A stretch of DNA of 64,000 bases. It comes from Actinacidiphila sp. DG2A-62. Its GTDB lineage: Bacteria; Actinomycetota; Actinomycetes; Streptomycetales; Streptomycetaceae. Within the stretch, counting starts at the first letter, position 1. Every line of letters starts with the position of its first letter. Under the pieces are notes generated by a model. The model ran no database searches. It was given only the letters and a program-made list of their open reading frames with translations, and was not told the origin of the DNA. Below are positions 16,424-26,122 of this stretch, in pieces. The translations under genes and the position numbers were made by a program. The stretch is taken from contig NZ_JAYMGI010000002.1 in assembly GCF_035825295.1 (NCBI RefSeq), positions 868,001 through 932,000 of the forward strand, given 5' to 3'.

Positions 16424-17920
16424 TCACTGGGCCAGCGTCTTCCGCAGGGCGGAGACGGCCCGCTGGGCCTGGTCCGCGGCGTCCTTCGCGGACGTGCCGT
16501 CGCCGCCGGTCATCGAGCCGATGGCCTGGGGCACCGGGAGCGAGCCCTCGGTCGCCCCGACCAGCGCGCCCTGTCCCTGGGTGATGCCCCAGCGCTGCAT
16601 GTTGCCGACGCCGGCCAGCAGTCGGTCCAGGAAAGCACCGGGGAACAGCTGGTCCATCGGCTTGAGGGTGTCGACGCCGATCTTCATGGTCCGCCAGTCG
16701 GTGACGTACTTGCGGGGCTCGGCGGCGGTGCCGTCGCGGACCGGGATCTTGCCCTCGGGCTCCATGCCGATCCAGCCCTCGTAGCCGCCGGACATCATGA
16801 ACTCGACGAACTTCTCAGCCGCGGCGGTGTGCGCGGTCTTGGTGATGGTCCAGGACGAGATCTCGCCGAACTGGGCGGGGGCGGCGCCGTCGGGTCCCTT
16901 GATCGCCGTGACGATGCCGGAGTTGCGCGACAGGAACGTCTTGTCGGACCTGCACTGAGGGCAGTTGGGCAGCACGTCGTCGCGCAGGCCGGCCAGCGAG
17001 TCCAGCAGATAGGTGGACCAGACCACCATGGCCGACTGGCCGGCCTGGTAGGTGGCGCGGGTGGTGTCGACGGTCTGGGTGCCCGCGGGTCCGGTCGCGG
17101 CCAGCCGCGCGTAGGTGCTGAACGTCTTCTCGCAGGCCGGGCTGGTCAGCGAGACCTTGCCGGCCGCGGTCACCAGCTTGCAGCCGTTCGCCACGGCGAA
17201 GTCCTCGAAGCTCTGCTGGGTGAAGACGTCGCGCGGGTCGGTGGCGAGCGAGATGCCGCTCGTCGAGCCGGTGTCGAGGGTCTCGGCCGCCTTGACGATG
17301 GCGGCGTACGTGTCGGGCACGGGCAGGTGCGCCCGGGCGAACAGGTCCTTGCGGTAGACGAGGATCTGCTGCCACGAGTCGCTGGGGACGGCCAGCGGCG
17401 CGGCGCCGTCGCTGGTGAGCTTGAGCGCGTTGGGGTTGAAGGTGGTGCGTCCGAGCGCCTGCAGCACCCGCGCGGTCGCGCCGGTGTCCAGCAGGCCGTT
17501 GGTGTACATCTGCCAGACGGGGGCGAGCGGGATGCCGCCCATGACGTCCGGCAGCTTGCCGGCCGCGGCGGCGGACTCCATGAGCTGCGGGAGCTGCCCC
17601 TCGTCCACCCCCACGAGCTTCACCTTGACGCCGGACTGCCGCTCGAAGACGTCGATGAGCTTGCGCGTCGCGGCCATCCGGTCGGGGAGGTTCTCCTCGC
17701 TCCACACCGTGATGCTGTTGCCGGTGCGCGAGGTGGCGCCCTGGCCGCAGCCGGCGAGCAGGCCGGCGCCCAGGGCGACGGCGGCGGCAGCGGCGACGCC
17801 GCCGGTGAAGCGGCGTCGGAGCCGGCGTCGGGGCCGGGCTCCGGTGCGGCGCCCGGGCCGGCTCCCGGCCGCGCCGACACCCCCGTCCCTGCCCGCGCCT
17901 CTGAGCAACCACATGCGCAT
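16424..17920 (-). CDS. Extracellular sugar-binding lipoprotein of an ABC importer
   Basis: 498 residues from ATG 17920 (TGAGGAC upstream). After a long arginine-rich N-terminus comes a hydrophobic stretch and the lipobox LLAGC (Cys near residue 58), so the mature protein is a membrane-anchored lipoprotein. The rest is a family 1 solute-binding fold (ITVWSEENLPDRMAATRKLI, then LPDVMGGIPLAPVWQM). The N-terminal region, with more than ten arginines before the hydrophobic segment, suggests a possible Tat-type or elongated Sec signal. It is the first gene of the transporter operon and is divergent from the dehydrogenase/glycosidase operon, whose products probably process the imported sugar. Confidence 0.92.
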   Translation of the reverse strand: MRMWLLRGAGRDGGVGAAGSRPGRRTGARPRRRLRRRFTGGVAAAAAVALGAGLLAGCGQGATSRTGNSITVWSEENLPDRMAATRKLIDVFERQSGVKVKLVGVDEGQLPQLMESAAAAGKLPDVMGGIPLAPVWQMYTNGLLDTGATARVLQALGRTTFNPNALKLTSDGAAPLAVPSDSWQQILVYRKDLFARAHLPVPDTYAAIVKAAETLDTGSTSGISLATDPRDVFTQQSFEDFAVANGCKLVTAAGKVSLTSPACEKTFSTYARLAATGPAGTQTVDTTRATYQAGQSAMVVWSTYLLDSLAGLRDDVLPNCPQCRSDKTFLSRNSGIVTAIKGPDGAAPAQFGEISSWTITKTAHTAAAEKFVEFMMSGGYEGWIGMEPEGKIPVRDGTAAEPRKYVTDWRTMKIGVDTLKPMDQLFPGAFLDRLLAGVGNMQRWGITQGQGALVGATEGSLPVPQAIGSMTGGDGTSAKDAADQAQRAVSALRKTLAQ

Positions 17921-18071
17921 GAACCGTCCTCACTTGCACGACGTGCGTTAACGACGTGTTGCATAACAGCACCACTTTTGCGTGTTGACAAGACTTAAGT
18001 CTGGGATATCTTCGACACAAGTCGACGTCATCTGCCTGTCAGTGGCGCTCATCTCGGAGCCCGGAGTCATC
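17921..18071. promoter_or_regulatory. Divergent promoter region with palindromic operator candidates
   Basis: Plus-strand promoter candidate: TTGACA (17985-17990), 16-bp spacer, TATCTT (18007-18012). The perfect palindrome AGACTTAAGTCT (17991-18002) fills the spacer, an ideal repressor position. Further left an imperfect palindrome is centred on GTTAAC (about 17943-17960), close to the start of the binding-protein gene. The region is AT-richer than the coding sequence on both sides. The ROK-type protein encoded in the left arm is the obvious candidate ligand-controlled repressor (inference). Confidence 0.6.
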
Positions 18072-19117
18072 GTGGAACGCATCGTCCAGTTCACCGGCCC
18101 TCGCCAGGTCGAGGTCGCGCCCGTCGAACCGCAGCCGCTCCCGCCGGGGCACCTGCGCGTCCGCACCCGCTTCTCCGGCATCTCCGCGGGCACCGAACTG
18201 ACCGCCTACCGCGGCACCAACCCGTACCTGACCCGCACCTGGGACCCCGGGTCCCGGCTCTTCCGCGACGACGAGGCCGGCATCGCCTACCCGGTCGCCG
18301 GCTGGGGCTACTCCGAGGTCGGCGAGGTCACCGAGGTCGCCCCCGACGTGGCCGGCGCCCAGGGGTGCCGGCCCCCGGCGACGTGGTCTGGGGCATCTGG
18401 GGCCACCGCAGCGAAGGCGTGGTGCCGGTCGCGCGGATGACCGGCCACCTGCTGCCGGCCGGACTCGACCCGCTGGCCGGCGCCTTCGCCCGGGTCGGCG
18501 CGATCGCGTACAACGCCGTGCTCGCCGCCGACATCCACCTCGGCGAGCAGGTCGCGGTCTTCGGCCAGGGGGTCATCGGGCTGCTCGCCACCCGGCTCGC
18601 CCGGCTCAGCGGCGCGGAGGTCATCGCCGTCGACGCGCTGCCGGCCCGGCTGGAGGCGGCCCGCGGCCACGGCGCGTCGCACGTCCTGGACGCCCGCGCG
18701 GGCGGCGTCGCCGAGGCCGTCAGGGAGCTGACCGACGGGCGCGGCGCGGACGTGGCGATCGAGATCAGCGGCGCCTACCCCGCGCTGCACGAGGCCCTGC
18801 GCACGGTCTGCGTCGGCGGCCGGGTGGTGGCGTCCGGCTTCTACCAGGGCGAGGGCGTGGGACTGCGACTCGGTGACGAGTTCCACCACAACCGGGTGCA
18901 GCTGGTCTGTTCGCAGATCGGCGGCGTGCCCGCGCAGTTGGCGCACCGGTGGGACGTCGAGCGACTGCAGAGCACTTTTCTGCGCCTGGTCGCGGCCAGC
19001 CGGGTCGACACCGGCGGCCTGGTCAGCCACCGGGTGCCCGTCGCCGAGGCGCCGGCCGCGTACGCGCTGCTCGACGAGCGGCCGGCCGAGGCGCTCCAGG
19101 TCGTCCTGGAGTTCTGA
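18072..19117 (+). pseudogene. Zinc-type alcohol dehydrogenase family protein, frame broken near 18363
   Basis: Medium-chain dehydrogenase/reductase. GTG 18072 has GGAG upstream. The N-terminal GroES-like part (FSGISAGTELTAYRG) ends in a one-base deletion in the G run at 18362-18365; the Rossmann part (VVWGIWGHRSEGVV, VFGQGVIGLLATRLA, then ALRTVCVGGRVVASGFYQG) continues in another frame to TGA at 19115-19117. The position that holds a catalytic zinc cysteine in classical members is Ser here (SGIS), so the enzyme may be of the non-classical, zinc-independent subgroup found in sugar catabolic loci. It is the first gene of the right arm of the carbohydrate locus. Restoring one G gives a full-length protein of ~348 residues. 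Confidence 0.8.
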
Positions 19118-19245
19118 GACCCGGCGGCCCGTTCCCGGCCCGCGTCACGCGTCGCGCGCGGCCCGCCGCCAACCGCCTTCCCGAACCGCCCCCGAACGCC
19201 CCGAATCCCCGCCCTCCGGACCGCTTGAGAAAGGCTCTCCCCTCC

Positions 19246-20047
19246 ATGCTCAACCTCGCCTGCCAGGAGCAACTGCTCCCCGGCGACACCCTTCAGGCCA
19301 AGTGGGAGTTCGCCCAGGAGGCCGGGTACGACGCCATCGAGCTGCGCGGCAAGGGCGGCTTCTCCTTCCGTGACCGGCTGCCGGAGCTGCGGGCCGCGCT
19401 CGCCGACGGCGTGGTCATGCCCACCGTGTGCGTGGACATGCTGCACTTCTTCGGCGCCTTCGACGCCGAGCAGCGCCGTGACGCGATCGAGCAGATGAAG
19501 TCGCAGCTGAGCGTGATCGCGGAACTGGGGGGCCTGGGCGCACAGACGCCGGCCTCCTACGGGATGTTCTCTCGCCGCCTGCCCCCCTTCGAGCCGCCGC
19601 GCTCCACGGCCGAGGACCGCGAGGTGCTGCTGAGCGGCCTGGCCGAACTGGGCGAGCATGCCCGGGCGGAAGGCGTCGCCCTGTTCCTCGAACCGCTCAA
19701 CCGCTACGAGGACCACATGGTCAACCGGCTGGAGCAGGCCGTGGAGCTGATCCGGGACGTCGGTCTGGACTCGGTGCGGATCGGCATCGACAGCTACCAC
19801 ATGAACATCGAGGAGGCCGATCCCGCCGCCGCGATCCTGGCCGCCGCGCCGTACATCGGCCACGCCCAGGTCAGCGACTCCAACCGGTTCCAGCCCGGTG
19901 CCGGGCACCTGGACTGGGGGGCCTGGCTCGGCGCCCTGGACGCCGCCGGCTGACGGCGGATACCTCGCCGTGGAGTGCCGGCTGACCGGCGATCCGGAGC
20001 AGGCGGTGGCTTCGGTGCCGGCGTTCCTGCGGCGGGCGGCGGCATGA
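19246..20047 (+). pseudogene. TIM-barrel sugar isomerase/epimerase, frame broken at 19952
   Basis: ATG 19246 begins MLNLACQEQLLPGDTLQAK, followed by GYDAIELRGKGGFSFRD, FLEPLNRYEDHM (metal-binding Glu) and IGIDSYHMNIEEADP, all typical of the xylose isomerase-like/hydroxypyruvate isomerase AP-endonuclease-2 fold. An extra G at 19952 creates a premature TGA (19951-19953); removing it restores GYGGYLAVECRLTGDPEQA and the natural stop at 20045-20047, which overlaps the next start by four bases. Members interconvert keto- and aldo-sugars or epimerise them. The context suggests it acts on a product of the neighbouring dehydrogenase or glycosidases. Confidence 0.8.
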
Positions 20048-21394
20048 CGGCCCTGCTCGACGCCGGCGTCCGACCCGGCCGCGAGCGGCGCCGACGGCTG
20101 CGCGCCGACGCGGCCCGCGTGCTGCTCGCCAACTGGTCGGGCGCGGGCACCGTCCCGTCCCGATCGCTGTACCCGCACCAGTGGAGCTGGGACTCCGCCT
20201 TCATCGCCATCGGCCTGCGGCACCTCTCGCCGCGCCGCGCCCAGCAGGAGCTGGAGTGGCTGCTGAGCGCACAGTGGGCCGACGGCCGTATTCCGCACAT
20301 CGTCTTCAACCCCTCGGTGCCCGCGGGCGCCTACTTCCCCGGGCCGGACTTCTGGCGGTCCGCCGACGCGGGCGCGGACCGCGGTGCGCCCGCGCTCGCC
20401 CAGACCTCGGGGATCGTGCAGCCGCCGGTGCACGCCCTGGCCGCCTGGCTGGTGCACCGGGCCGACCCGCGCGAGTCGGCACGCCGCGGCTTCCTGTCCA
20501 GGGTCGCGCCGCGCCTCGCCGCCTGGCACGCCTACCTGGGCGAGCGGCGGGATCTCGGCGGAGGCGGGCTGAGCGGCGTGGTGCACCCCTGGGAGCCGGG
20601 CTTCGACAACAGCCCGTGCTGGGACGCGCCGCTGGCCCGTGTCGTGCCAGGCCGCCGAGGACTCCTACCGGCGCGTCGACCTCGACCACAGCGTCCCCGC
20701 CGACCGGCCGACGGACACGGACTACGCGCGGTACGTGCGGCTGGCCCGGGACTACCGCGACCACGGCTACGACGACGCCGCGCCGCACGCCTTCCGCGTC
20801 GAGGACCCCGGGTTCAACGCGCTGCTCATCATCTCGGAACACGCGCTGGCCGACATGCTCGCCGAGCTGGGCGACGACCCGGAGCCGGCCAGGTCCCGCG
20901 CCCGGCGGCTGACCGCGGCTCTCGTGGGCCGGTTGTGGGACCCCCGAAGGGGCCTGTTCGCGCCGCGCGACCTGAGCGACGACCGGCTGCTGCCCGTGGC
21001 CTCGGTGAGCGGCCTGCTGCCCCTGGCCGTCCCGGGACTGCCCCCGGAGACCGCCGAAGCCCTGATCCGCACCGCGACCGGCGAGCGCTTCGGGCTGGGC
21101 CGCGTCCACATGGTGCCCAGCTACGACCTGACCGCGGCGGAGTTCGACGCCAACCGCTATTGGCGCGGCCCGAGTTGGTTCAACACCGCGTGGCTCGTCC
21201 ACCGCGGGCTGCGCGCGCACGGCGATCCGCAGCAGGCGGAGGAGTTGCGCCGCGGCATCCTGCGGGACGCCTGGGCGAGCGGTTTCGCGGAGTACGTCGA
21301 TCCGCACACCGGTGCGGGTCGCGGCATCCGCGACTTCAGCTGGACCGCGGCACTGGCGCTCGACCTGCTGGAGGATCCGGGGGACGAGCAGTGA
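20044..21394 (+). pseudogene. MGH1-like glycoside hydrolase, frame broken near 20640
   Basis: About 450 residues. The protein starts at ATG 20044, coupled to the isomerase stop. (Alpha/alpha)6-barrel signatures are visible: YPHQWSWDSAFIAIGLRHL, ELEWLLSAQWADGRIPHIVF, HPWEPGFDNSPCWDAPL, and after the break YWRGPSWFNTAWLVHRGL, ending FSWTAALALDLL. These are typical of the trehalase/GH63/mannosylglycerate hydrolase-like group. One inserted base at 20635-20642 shifts the frame between LAR and CQAAEDSYRR. The substrate is uncertain; in this locus it would be a short alpha-glycoside brought in by the ABC importer. The next gene again overlaps by four bases. Confidence 0.8.
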
Positions 21395-23450
21395 GCCGGG
21401 AGGAGGGCACGGCCGGCGACGGCGACCGCGTGCTGGTGGACCGCGGCACCTTCGCGCTGCTCGGCCGCGACGGAAGCGTCACCGGCCGCCGCGGCGCCAC
21501 ACCCGACGGGCTGTTCGTGGACGACGCCCGGCACCTCAGCCGCTGGCGGATCACCGCCGACGACCGACCGCTGACCGTGCTCACGGCCGGCGGGGGACTG
21601 CCGTCTGCGTCCTGCCGGCCACTCGGGACGAGCCCTCGCCGTTCACCGTGACGCGGGACCAGGCGGTCGCCTCGGGCGTCCTGGCGGAGCGGCTGACCGT
21701 GCTCAACAACCTGCCGCGGCCGGTGACGGTGGTGCTCGGCCTCGACGTCGACGCCGACTTCGCCGACCAGTTCGAGCTGCGCTCCGACGGCAGGACCTAC
21801 GACAAGCCGGGCGCCGAGCGCGGCACGGAGATCGGCACCCCGGCTGCGGGCGGCACGGGTGTCACGTTCCACTACCGGCGGCCGGGCGGCTGGTCGGCCG
21901 CCACGTCGGTGAGCTGCGACCCGCCGCCGGACGCGATCGCCGAGCCGGACCCCGGGACGGGATGTGTGCTGACCTGGCGTCTGCGGCTGCCCGCGCACGG
22001 CGCCAGCCGGATCGACCTCACGGTGCGCGCCACCCCCGGCGGGCGGACTGTTCCCGCCGGCGGCCCGGCGAGGCCGCAGATGCTCACGAGCGCGCAGCCC
22101 TCCCGCGCCGCCTCGCCGCCCGCAGCCGTGCGCGCGGACCTGGCGGCCGACGCCGCCGCGTACGCCGACGGCTTCGCGCTGCCGGCGCACGGTGGGACGC
22201 CCGGTGCGGCACCGGGCCTGCCCGGCTTGGAGAAGTCGGTCCGGCGCGGCATCGCCGACCTCGCCGCGCTGCGCGTGCCCGCCGCGGGGCCCGACGGCGA
22301 ACCGCTGCTCGTGCCGGGCGCCGGAGCCCCGTGGTTCCTCACCCTCTTCGGCCGCGACTCGCTGCTCACCTCGCTCTTCTGCCTGCCGTACCGCCCTGCC
22401 ACGGCCGCGGACACCCTCCTGGCGCTGGCCGCCGCGCAGGGCTCGGCCCGTGTCGCCGCCCGGCTCGAAGAGCCGGGGCGGATCCCGCACGAGCTGCGCC
22501 GCGGGGAGCTCGCGCACTTCGGGCAGGTGCCGTACGGCCGCTACTACGGCTCGGTCGACGCCACCGCGCTGTTCCTCGTGCTGCTGCAGGCGTACACGGA
22601 GCGCACCGAGGACACCGCTCTCGCCCGCAGGCTCGAACCGCACGCCCGTGCCGCCGTGGCGTGGATGTTCGCCGACGGCGGGATCGACGACCACGGCTGG
22701 CTGGTCTACCGCTCCGACGAGCAGGCGGGCGGCCTGGCCAACCAGAACTGGAAGGACTCGGCGGGCGCGGTGTGCTTCGCCGACGGCAGGCAGGCGACCG
22801 GCGCGATCGCCGTGGCCGAGGCGCAGGGCTACGCCTACGACGCGCTGCGCCGGACCACCGCGCTCGCCGAGGAGGTGTGGGCGGACCCGGAGTGGGCCCG
22901 GTCGCTGCGGCACGCCGCGGCGGACCTGCGCCGGCGCTTTCCCGAGGAGTTCTGGCTGTCGGCCGCCGACTTCCCGGCCCTCGCCCTCGACGGCGAGCGG
23001 CAGCGGGTCGACGCCCTGGCCTCGGACGCGGGACACCTGCTGTGGTCCGGCATCCTGGACCCGGACCGGGCGCGGCGGGTCGCGCGCCGCCTGCTGGAAC
23101 CGGACTTCTTCTCCGGCTGGGGCATCCGCACCCTGGCCGCCGGCCAGATCCCGTACCACCCGCTGGCCTACCACCGCGGCGCCGTCTGGCCGCACGACAA
23201 CGCGGTGATCGCGCTCGGAATGGCGGCGCAGGGACTGACGTCCGAGGCCCGCACCGTGGCGGAGGGCCTGGTCGCCGCCGCGCGGGCCCGCGGCTGGCGT
23301 CTGCCGGAGGTCATCTCCGGGTACGGCCGGGAGGTGCATCCCGAGCCCGTGCCCTATCCGCACTCGTGCTCGCCCCAGGCCTGGGCCGCGGCCACCCCCC
23401 TCGCCCTCCTCACCGCCGTGGGCCCGCGACCCGCCGGGTCCGCCGGGTGA
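21391..23450 (+). pseudogene. Glycogen debranching-type protein (amylo-alpha-1,6-glucosidase-like), frame broken near 21594
   Basis: About 686 residues. The N-terminal ~65 residues (VLVDRGTFALLGRDGSV, LFVDDARHLSRWR) belong to a GDE N-terminal beta domain. After a one-base loss in the G run 21592-21596 the frame continues (AVCVLPATRDEPSPFTVTRD) through an (alpha/alpha)6 barrel: WFLTLFGRDSLLTSLFCL, GGLANQNWKDSAGAV, WGIRTLAAGQIPYHPLAYH, GAVWPHDNAVIALGMA. Asp in GRDS and Glu/Asp in the barrel are the usual catalytic positions. Members of this bacterial group are annotated as amylo-alpha-1,6-glucosidases but many act on other glycosides. It is the last gene of the four-gene operon. Confidence 0.82.
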
Positions 23451-23507
23451 GACGGTGCGGCAGGGGCGGGCACGCGGGTCGCCGGGCCGGCGCGGGGCGT
23501 CCCGTCG

Positions 23508-23711
23508 TCACGGGTGGTCCGGCTGCTGCTCGGGCGGGACGCCGCCGCCGGGTCCGCCGCCCTTGTCGCCCTTCTCCATGCCGTGCGGGCGGGCGCTGGG
23601 GCCGCCGGGCCCGACCTTCCCGTCCTGGCCGGCCTTCTCCTGGGCCGACTCCTGTACGGCGGCGCCGCGGTCGCTGCGCCGCACCTCGTTGGACTGCGGC
23701 TTCTTGCCCAT
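23508..23711 (-). CDS. Small hydrophilic protein of unknown function
   Basis: 67 residues from ATG 23711 with AGGAAGG upstream. It starts MGKKPQSNEVRRSDRGAAV, is rich in charged residues and Gln in the first half, and ends in a Gly/Pro-rich tail. No domain is recognised and it is probably disordered. It stands between the carbohydrate operon (convergent) and the SDR gene (divergent). Confidence 0.6.
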   Translation of the reverse strand: MGKKPQSNEVRRSDRGAAVQESAQEKAGQDGKVGPGGPSARPHGMEKGDKGGGPGGGVPPEQQPDHP

Positions 23712-24018
23712 GTCGGGTCCTTCCTGCCGTAGGAGCGGAACCCGCCCGGTCCCCCGCGCCCCCGTGCGTGCGGCGAGTCCCGTGGTCTTCGCGACGCCTT
23801 TCCGCGGCGTGTCCCGCGAAACCCCCGTACGAGCAGCAATCGATCCCTCCCCCGCGCTCATGAGCGCCCCGGAAGCGGGTACCGGGAGGCCGTGACCGCG
23901 ACGCGGACCGCGGGGACGCCCGGGGCGCGCCCCGGGAGTCGGCCGGGGCGCCGCTGCGCCGGTGCGCGCGAGAGCCGAGTCCGACAGCCGAGTCCGACAG
24001 CCGAGGAGGAGCGAAGCC
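23712..24018. other. Divergent intergenic region
   Basis: This 307-base gap between the starts of the small minus-strand gene and the SDR gene must hold both promoters. I could not fix promoter hexamers. The right end carries the 13-bp tandem repeat described separately. Confidence 0.4.
23973..24005. repeat. 13-bp tandem repeat in the SDR leader
   Basis: The unit AGCCGAGTCCGAC occurs at 23973-23985 and 23986-23998, followed by a partial third copy (AGCCGAG) that runs into the ribosome binding site AGGAGG of the SDR gene. Copy-number change would alter the 5' leader length. Confidence 0.75.
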
Positions 24019-24858
24019 ATGACGCAACCGCCGCAGGAGCAGAAGCTGCCGGGCACCGAGGACCGGATGGAGCCGCGACCGGACCACGGCGAGCAGAGTT
24101 ACCGGGGCTCGGGCCGGTTGGCGGGCAAAGCCGCGGTGATCACCGGGGGCGACAGCGGGATCGGGAAGGCCGTGGCCATCGCCTACGCCCGCGAAGGCGC
24201 CGACGTGCTGATCTCGTACCTGGACGAGCACGAGGACGCCCGCGACACCGCCCGCTGGGTGGAGGACGCCGGCCGGAAGGCCGTGCTGGTGCCCGGCGAC
24301 CTGGCCGACCCCGCGCACTGCCGGGCGGTGGTGGCCGAGGCCGTGTCCGCCTTCGGCAGGATCGACGTGCTGGTCAGCAACGCCGCCTACCAGATGACCC
24401 ACACCACGCTGGAGGAGATCCCCGACGAGGAGTGGGACCACACCCTCGCGCTCAACCTCGGCGCGCTGTTCCACCTGACCAAGGCGGCGCTCCCGCACAT
24501 GAGTCCGGGCTCGTCGATCATCGGCTCGTCGTCGGTCAACTCCGACCAGCCGTCCCCGACCCTGCTGCCGTACGCGGCGACGAAGGCGGCCATCGCGAAC
24601 ATGATCGCCAGCCTGGCCCAGCTGCTCGCCGAGCGCGGCATCCGCGCCAACAGCGTGGCGCCCGGTCCCATCTGGACGCCGCTCATCCCGGCCACGATGC
24701 CCGCCGAGCACGTCGGGGAGTTCGGTTCCAACGTCCCGCTCGGACGTCCGGGCCAGCCGACCGAGGTCGCCCCTGTCTACGTGATGCTGGCCTCCGACGA
24801 GGCCTCGTACGTCTCGGGCGCGCGCGTCGCGGTCACCGGCGGCAAGCCGATCCTGTGA
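24019..24858 (+). CDS. SDR family NAD(P)-dependent oxidoreductase
   Basis: 279 residues from ATG 24019 with AGGAGGAGCG upstream. The Rossmann motif is VITGGDSGIGKAVAIAYA, the NNAG-type motif reads SNAAYQM, and the catalytic Tyr-Lys pair is in LPYAATKAAI. The N-terminal ~35 residue extension (QPPQEQKLPGTEDRMEP) is typical of the stress-inducible YdaD/YhdF (general stress protein 39-like) branch, whose substrates are not known. It probably reduces or oxidises an alcohol/ketone in the cytoplasm. It converges with the LacI regulator. Confidence 0.9.
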   Translation: MTQPPQEQKLPGTEDRMEPRPDHGEQSYRGSGRLAGKAAVITGGDSGIGKAVAIAYAREGADVLISYLDEHEDARDTARWVEDAGRKAVLVPGDLADPAHCRAVVAEAVSAFGRIDVLVSNAAYQMTHTTLEEIPDEEWDHTLALNLGALFHLTKAALPHMSPGSSIIGSSSVNSDQPSPTLLPYAATKAAIANMIASLAQLLAERGIRANSVAPGPIWTPLIPATMPAEHVGEFGSNVPLGRPGQPTEVAPVYVMLASDEASYVSGARVAVTGGKPIL

Positions 24859-24903
24859 CGCGCGGCGCCGGCCCGTCGTCGGCGCGGGCGGGCCCCCGCG
24901 CGG

Positions 24904-25931
24904 TCAGGGCGCGGACGCGGAGGTGCTCTCGCGCACGACCAGGTGGTGCGCGGTGGTGACGCGGCGTGCGGGCAGGTGGTCGAGGCGGCCGTAGACCCGG
25001 TCGGCCAGGCACTGCAGGGCCGCCGCGGCGATCTCCTGCTTGTGCGGGGAGACCGTGGTCAGCCGCGGGGTGGAGTAGCGGCCGTCCTCGATGTCGTCGA
25101 AGCCCGCCACCGCGAGGTCCCGCGGCACCCGCAGTCCGCGCCGCAGCGCCTCGTAGAGCGCGCCGAGGGCCAGTTCGTCGCTGAAGCAGAACACCGCCTC
25201 GGGGGCCGGCCGGCGTCCAGCAGGCGGCTCATCGCCCGGCGGCCCTCCTCGCGGTGCAGGGACTCCACCGGGACCTCCAGCCGCGGGTCGGCCGGCACGC
25301 CCGCCGCCGCGAGCGCCTCGCGCATGCCCTGCGCGCGCAGTGCCGCCGTGCCGTTGGCCAGGTGCGGCTGCAGGCCCACGGCGGCGATCCGGGTGCGGCC
25401 GGGCGCGAGCAGGTGGGCGGTGACCTCGCGGGCGGCGGCCACGTTGTCGATCGCGACGTGGTCGGCGGCGCCGCGCGGGTCGCTCTCGCCCAGCACCACC
25501 AGCGGTGTGCCGTCCGCGTGCCGGCGCAGCTCCCGGGTGCCGATCGACCACGGGCTGATGATCATCGCGTCGACCGCGTGCCGCCTGCTCTCGGACAGGA
25601 ACCGCAGCTCGCGCTCGGCTGATCCGCCGGTCTGCTCGATCAGCAGCGTCCAGCCGCGCTCCTCCGCGGCCTCCACCAGCAGTCCCGCCAGCTCGCCGAA
25701 GTAGGGCGAGTGCAGCTCGGGGATGGCCAGGCCGATCAGCCCGGTGCGCCCCTGGCGCAGGTTGCGGGCGGCGAGGTTGGGCCGGTAGCCCAGCTCGTCG
25801 ATCGCGCGCTGGACCCGCTCGCGGGTGGCGGCGGCCACCGGCGCGGTGTTGCTGACGACGTTGGACACGGTCCGCATGGACACGCCGGCCCGCTCGGCCA
25901 CGTCCTTGAGCTTCGCGGCCACCGCCACCAC
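24904..25931 (-). pseudogene. LacI family transcriptional regulator, frame broken near 25205
   Basis: About 340 residues. The N-terminal helix-turn-helix is LKDVAERAGVSMRTVSNVVS, followed by the hinge LGYRPNLAARNLRQGRTG and a periplasmic-binding-protein-type effector domain (IGLAIPELHSPYFGELAGLL). One missing base around 25201-25212 shifts the frame before PEAVFCFSDELALGALYE; the C-terminal part then runs to the stop at 24904-24906. GTG 25931 or the adjacent GTG 25928 are the likely starts (GAGGCGGAAG upstream). It is divergent from the phytanoyl-CoA dioxygenase-like gene, which it may repress. Confidence 0.8.
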
Positions 25932-26043
25932 CTTCCGCCTCAACGGGCTCCGCAGACGCCCCGATCATTCCACGCCCTGCGTGACGCCTGCGCGCGGTCG
26001 CCGCGACTGGTCGGCCGGGTCGCCTCCACCGACTATTGCCACG

Positions 26044-26061
26044 TTGCATTCTTCGTTGCAA
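26044..26061. promoter_or_regulatory. Inverted repeat in the divergent LacI/dioxygenase region
   Basis: TTGCA (26044-26048) and TGCAA (26057-26061) form an inverted repeat with an 8-bp spacer, in a short AT-richer stretch between the two divergent genes. Its size and place suit a LacI-family operator, although the spacer is longer than the classical CG-centred site. Confidence 0.45.
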
Positions 26062-26122
26062 TAGTAGCCGGACACCGTGGCCGGCACCGGACGCCGGCCG
26101 CGTCCAGGACGAGGAGAACGCC

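Noticed and set aside
17620..18020. Small minus-strand frames over the start of the binding-protein gene
   Set aside because: They overlap the lipoprotein signal region in other frames and lack ribosome sites.
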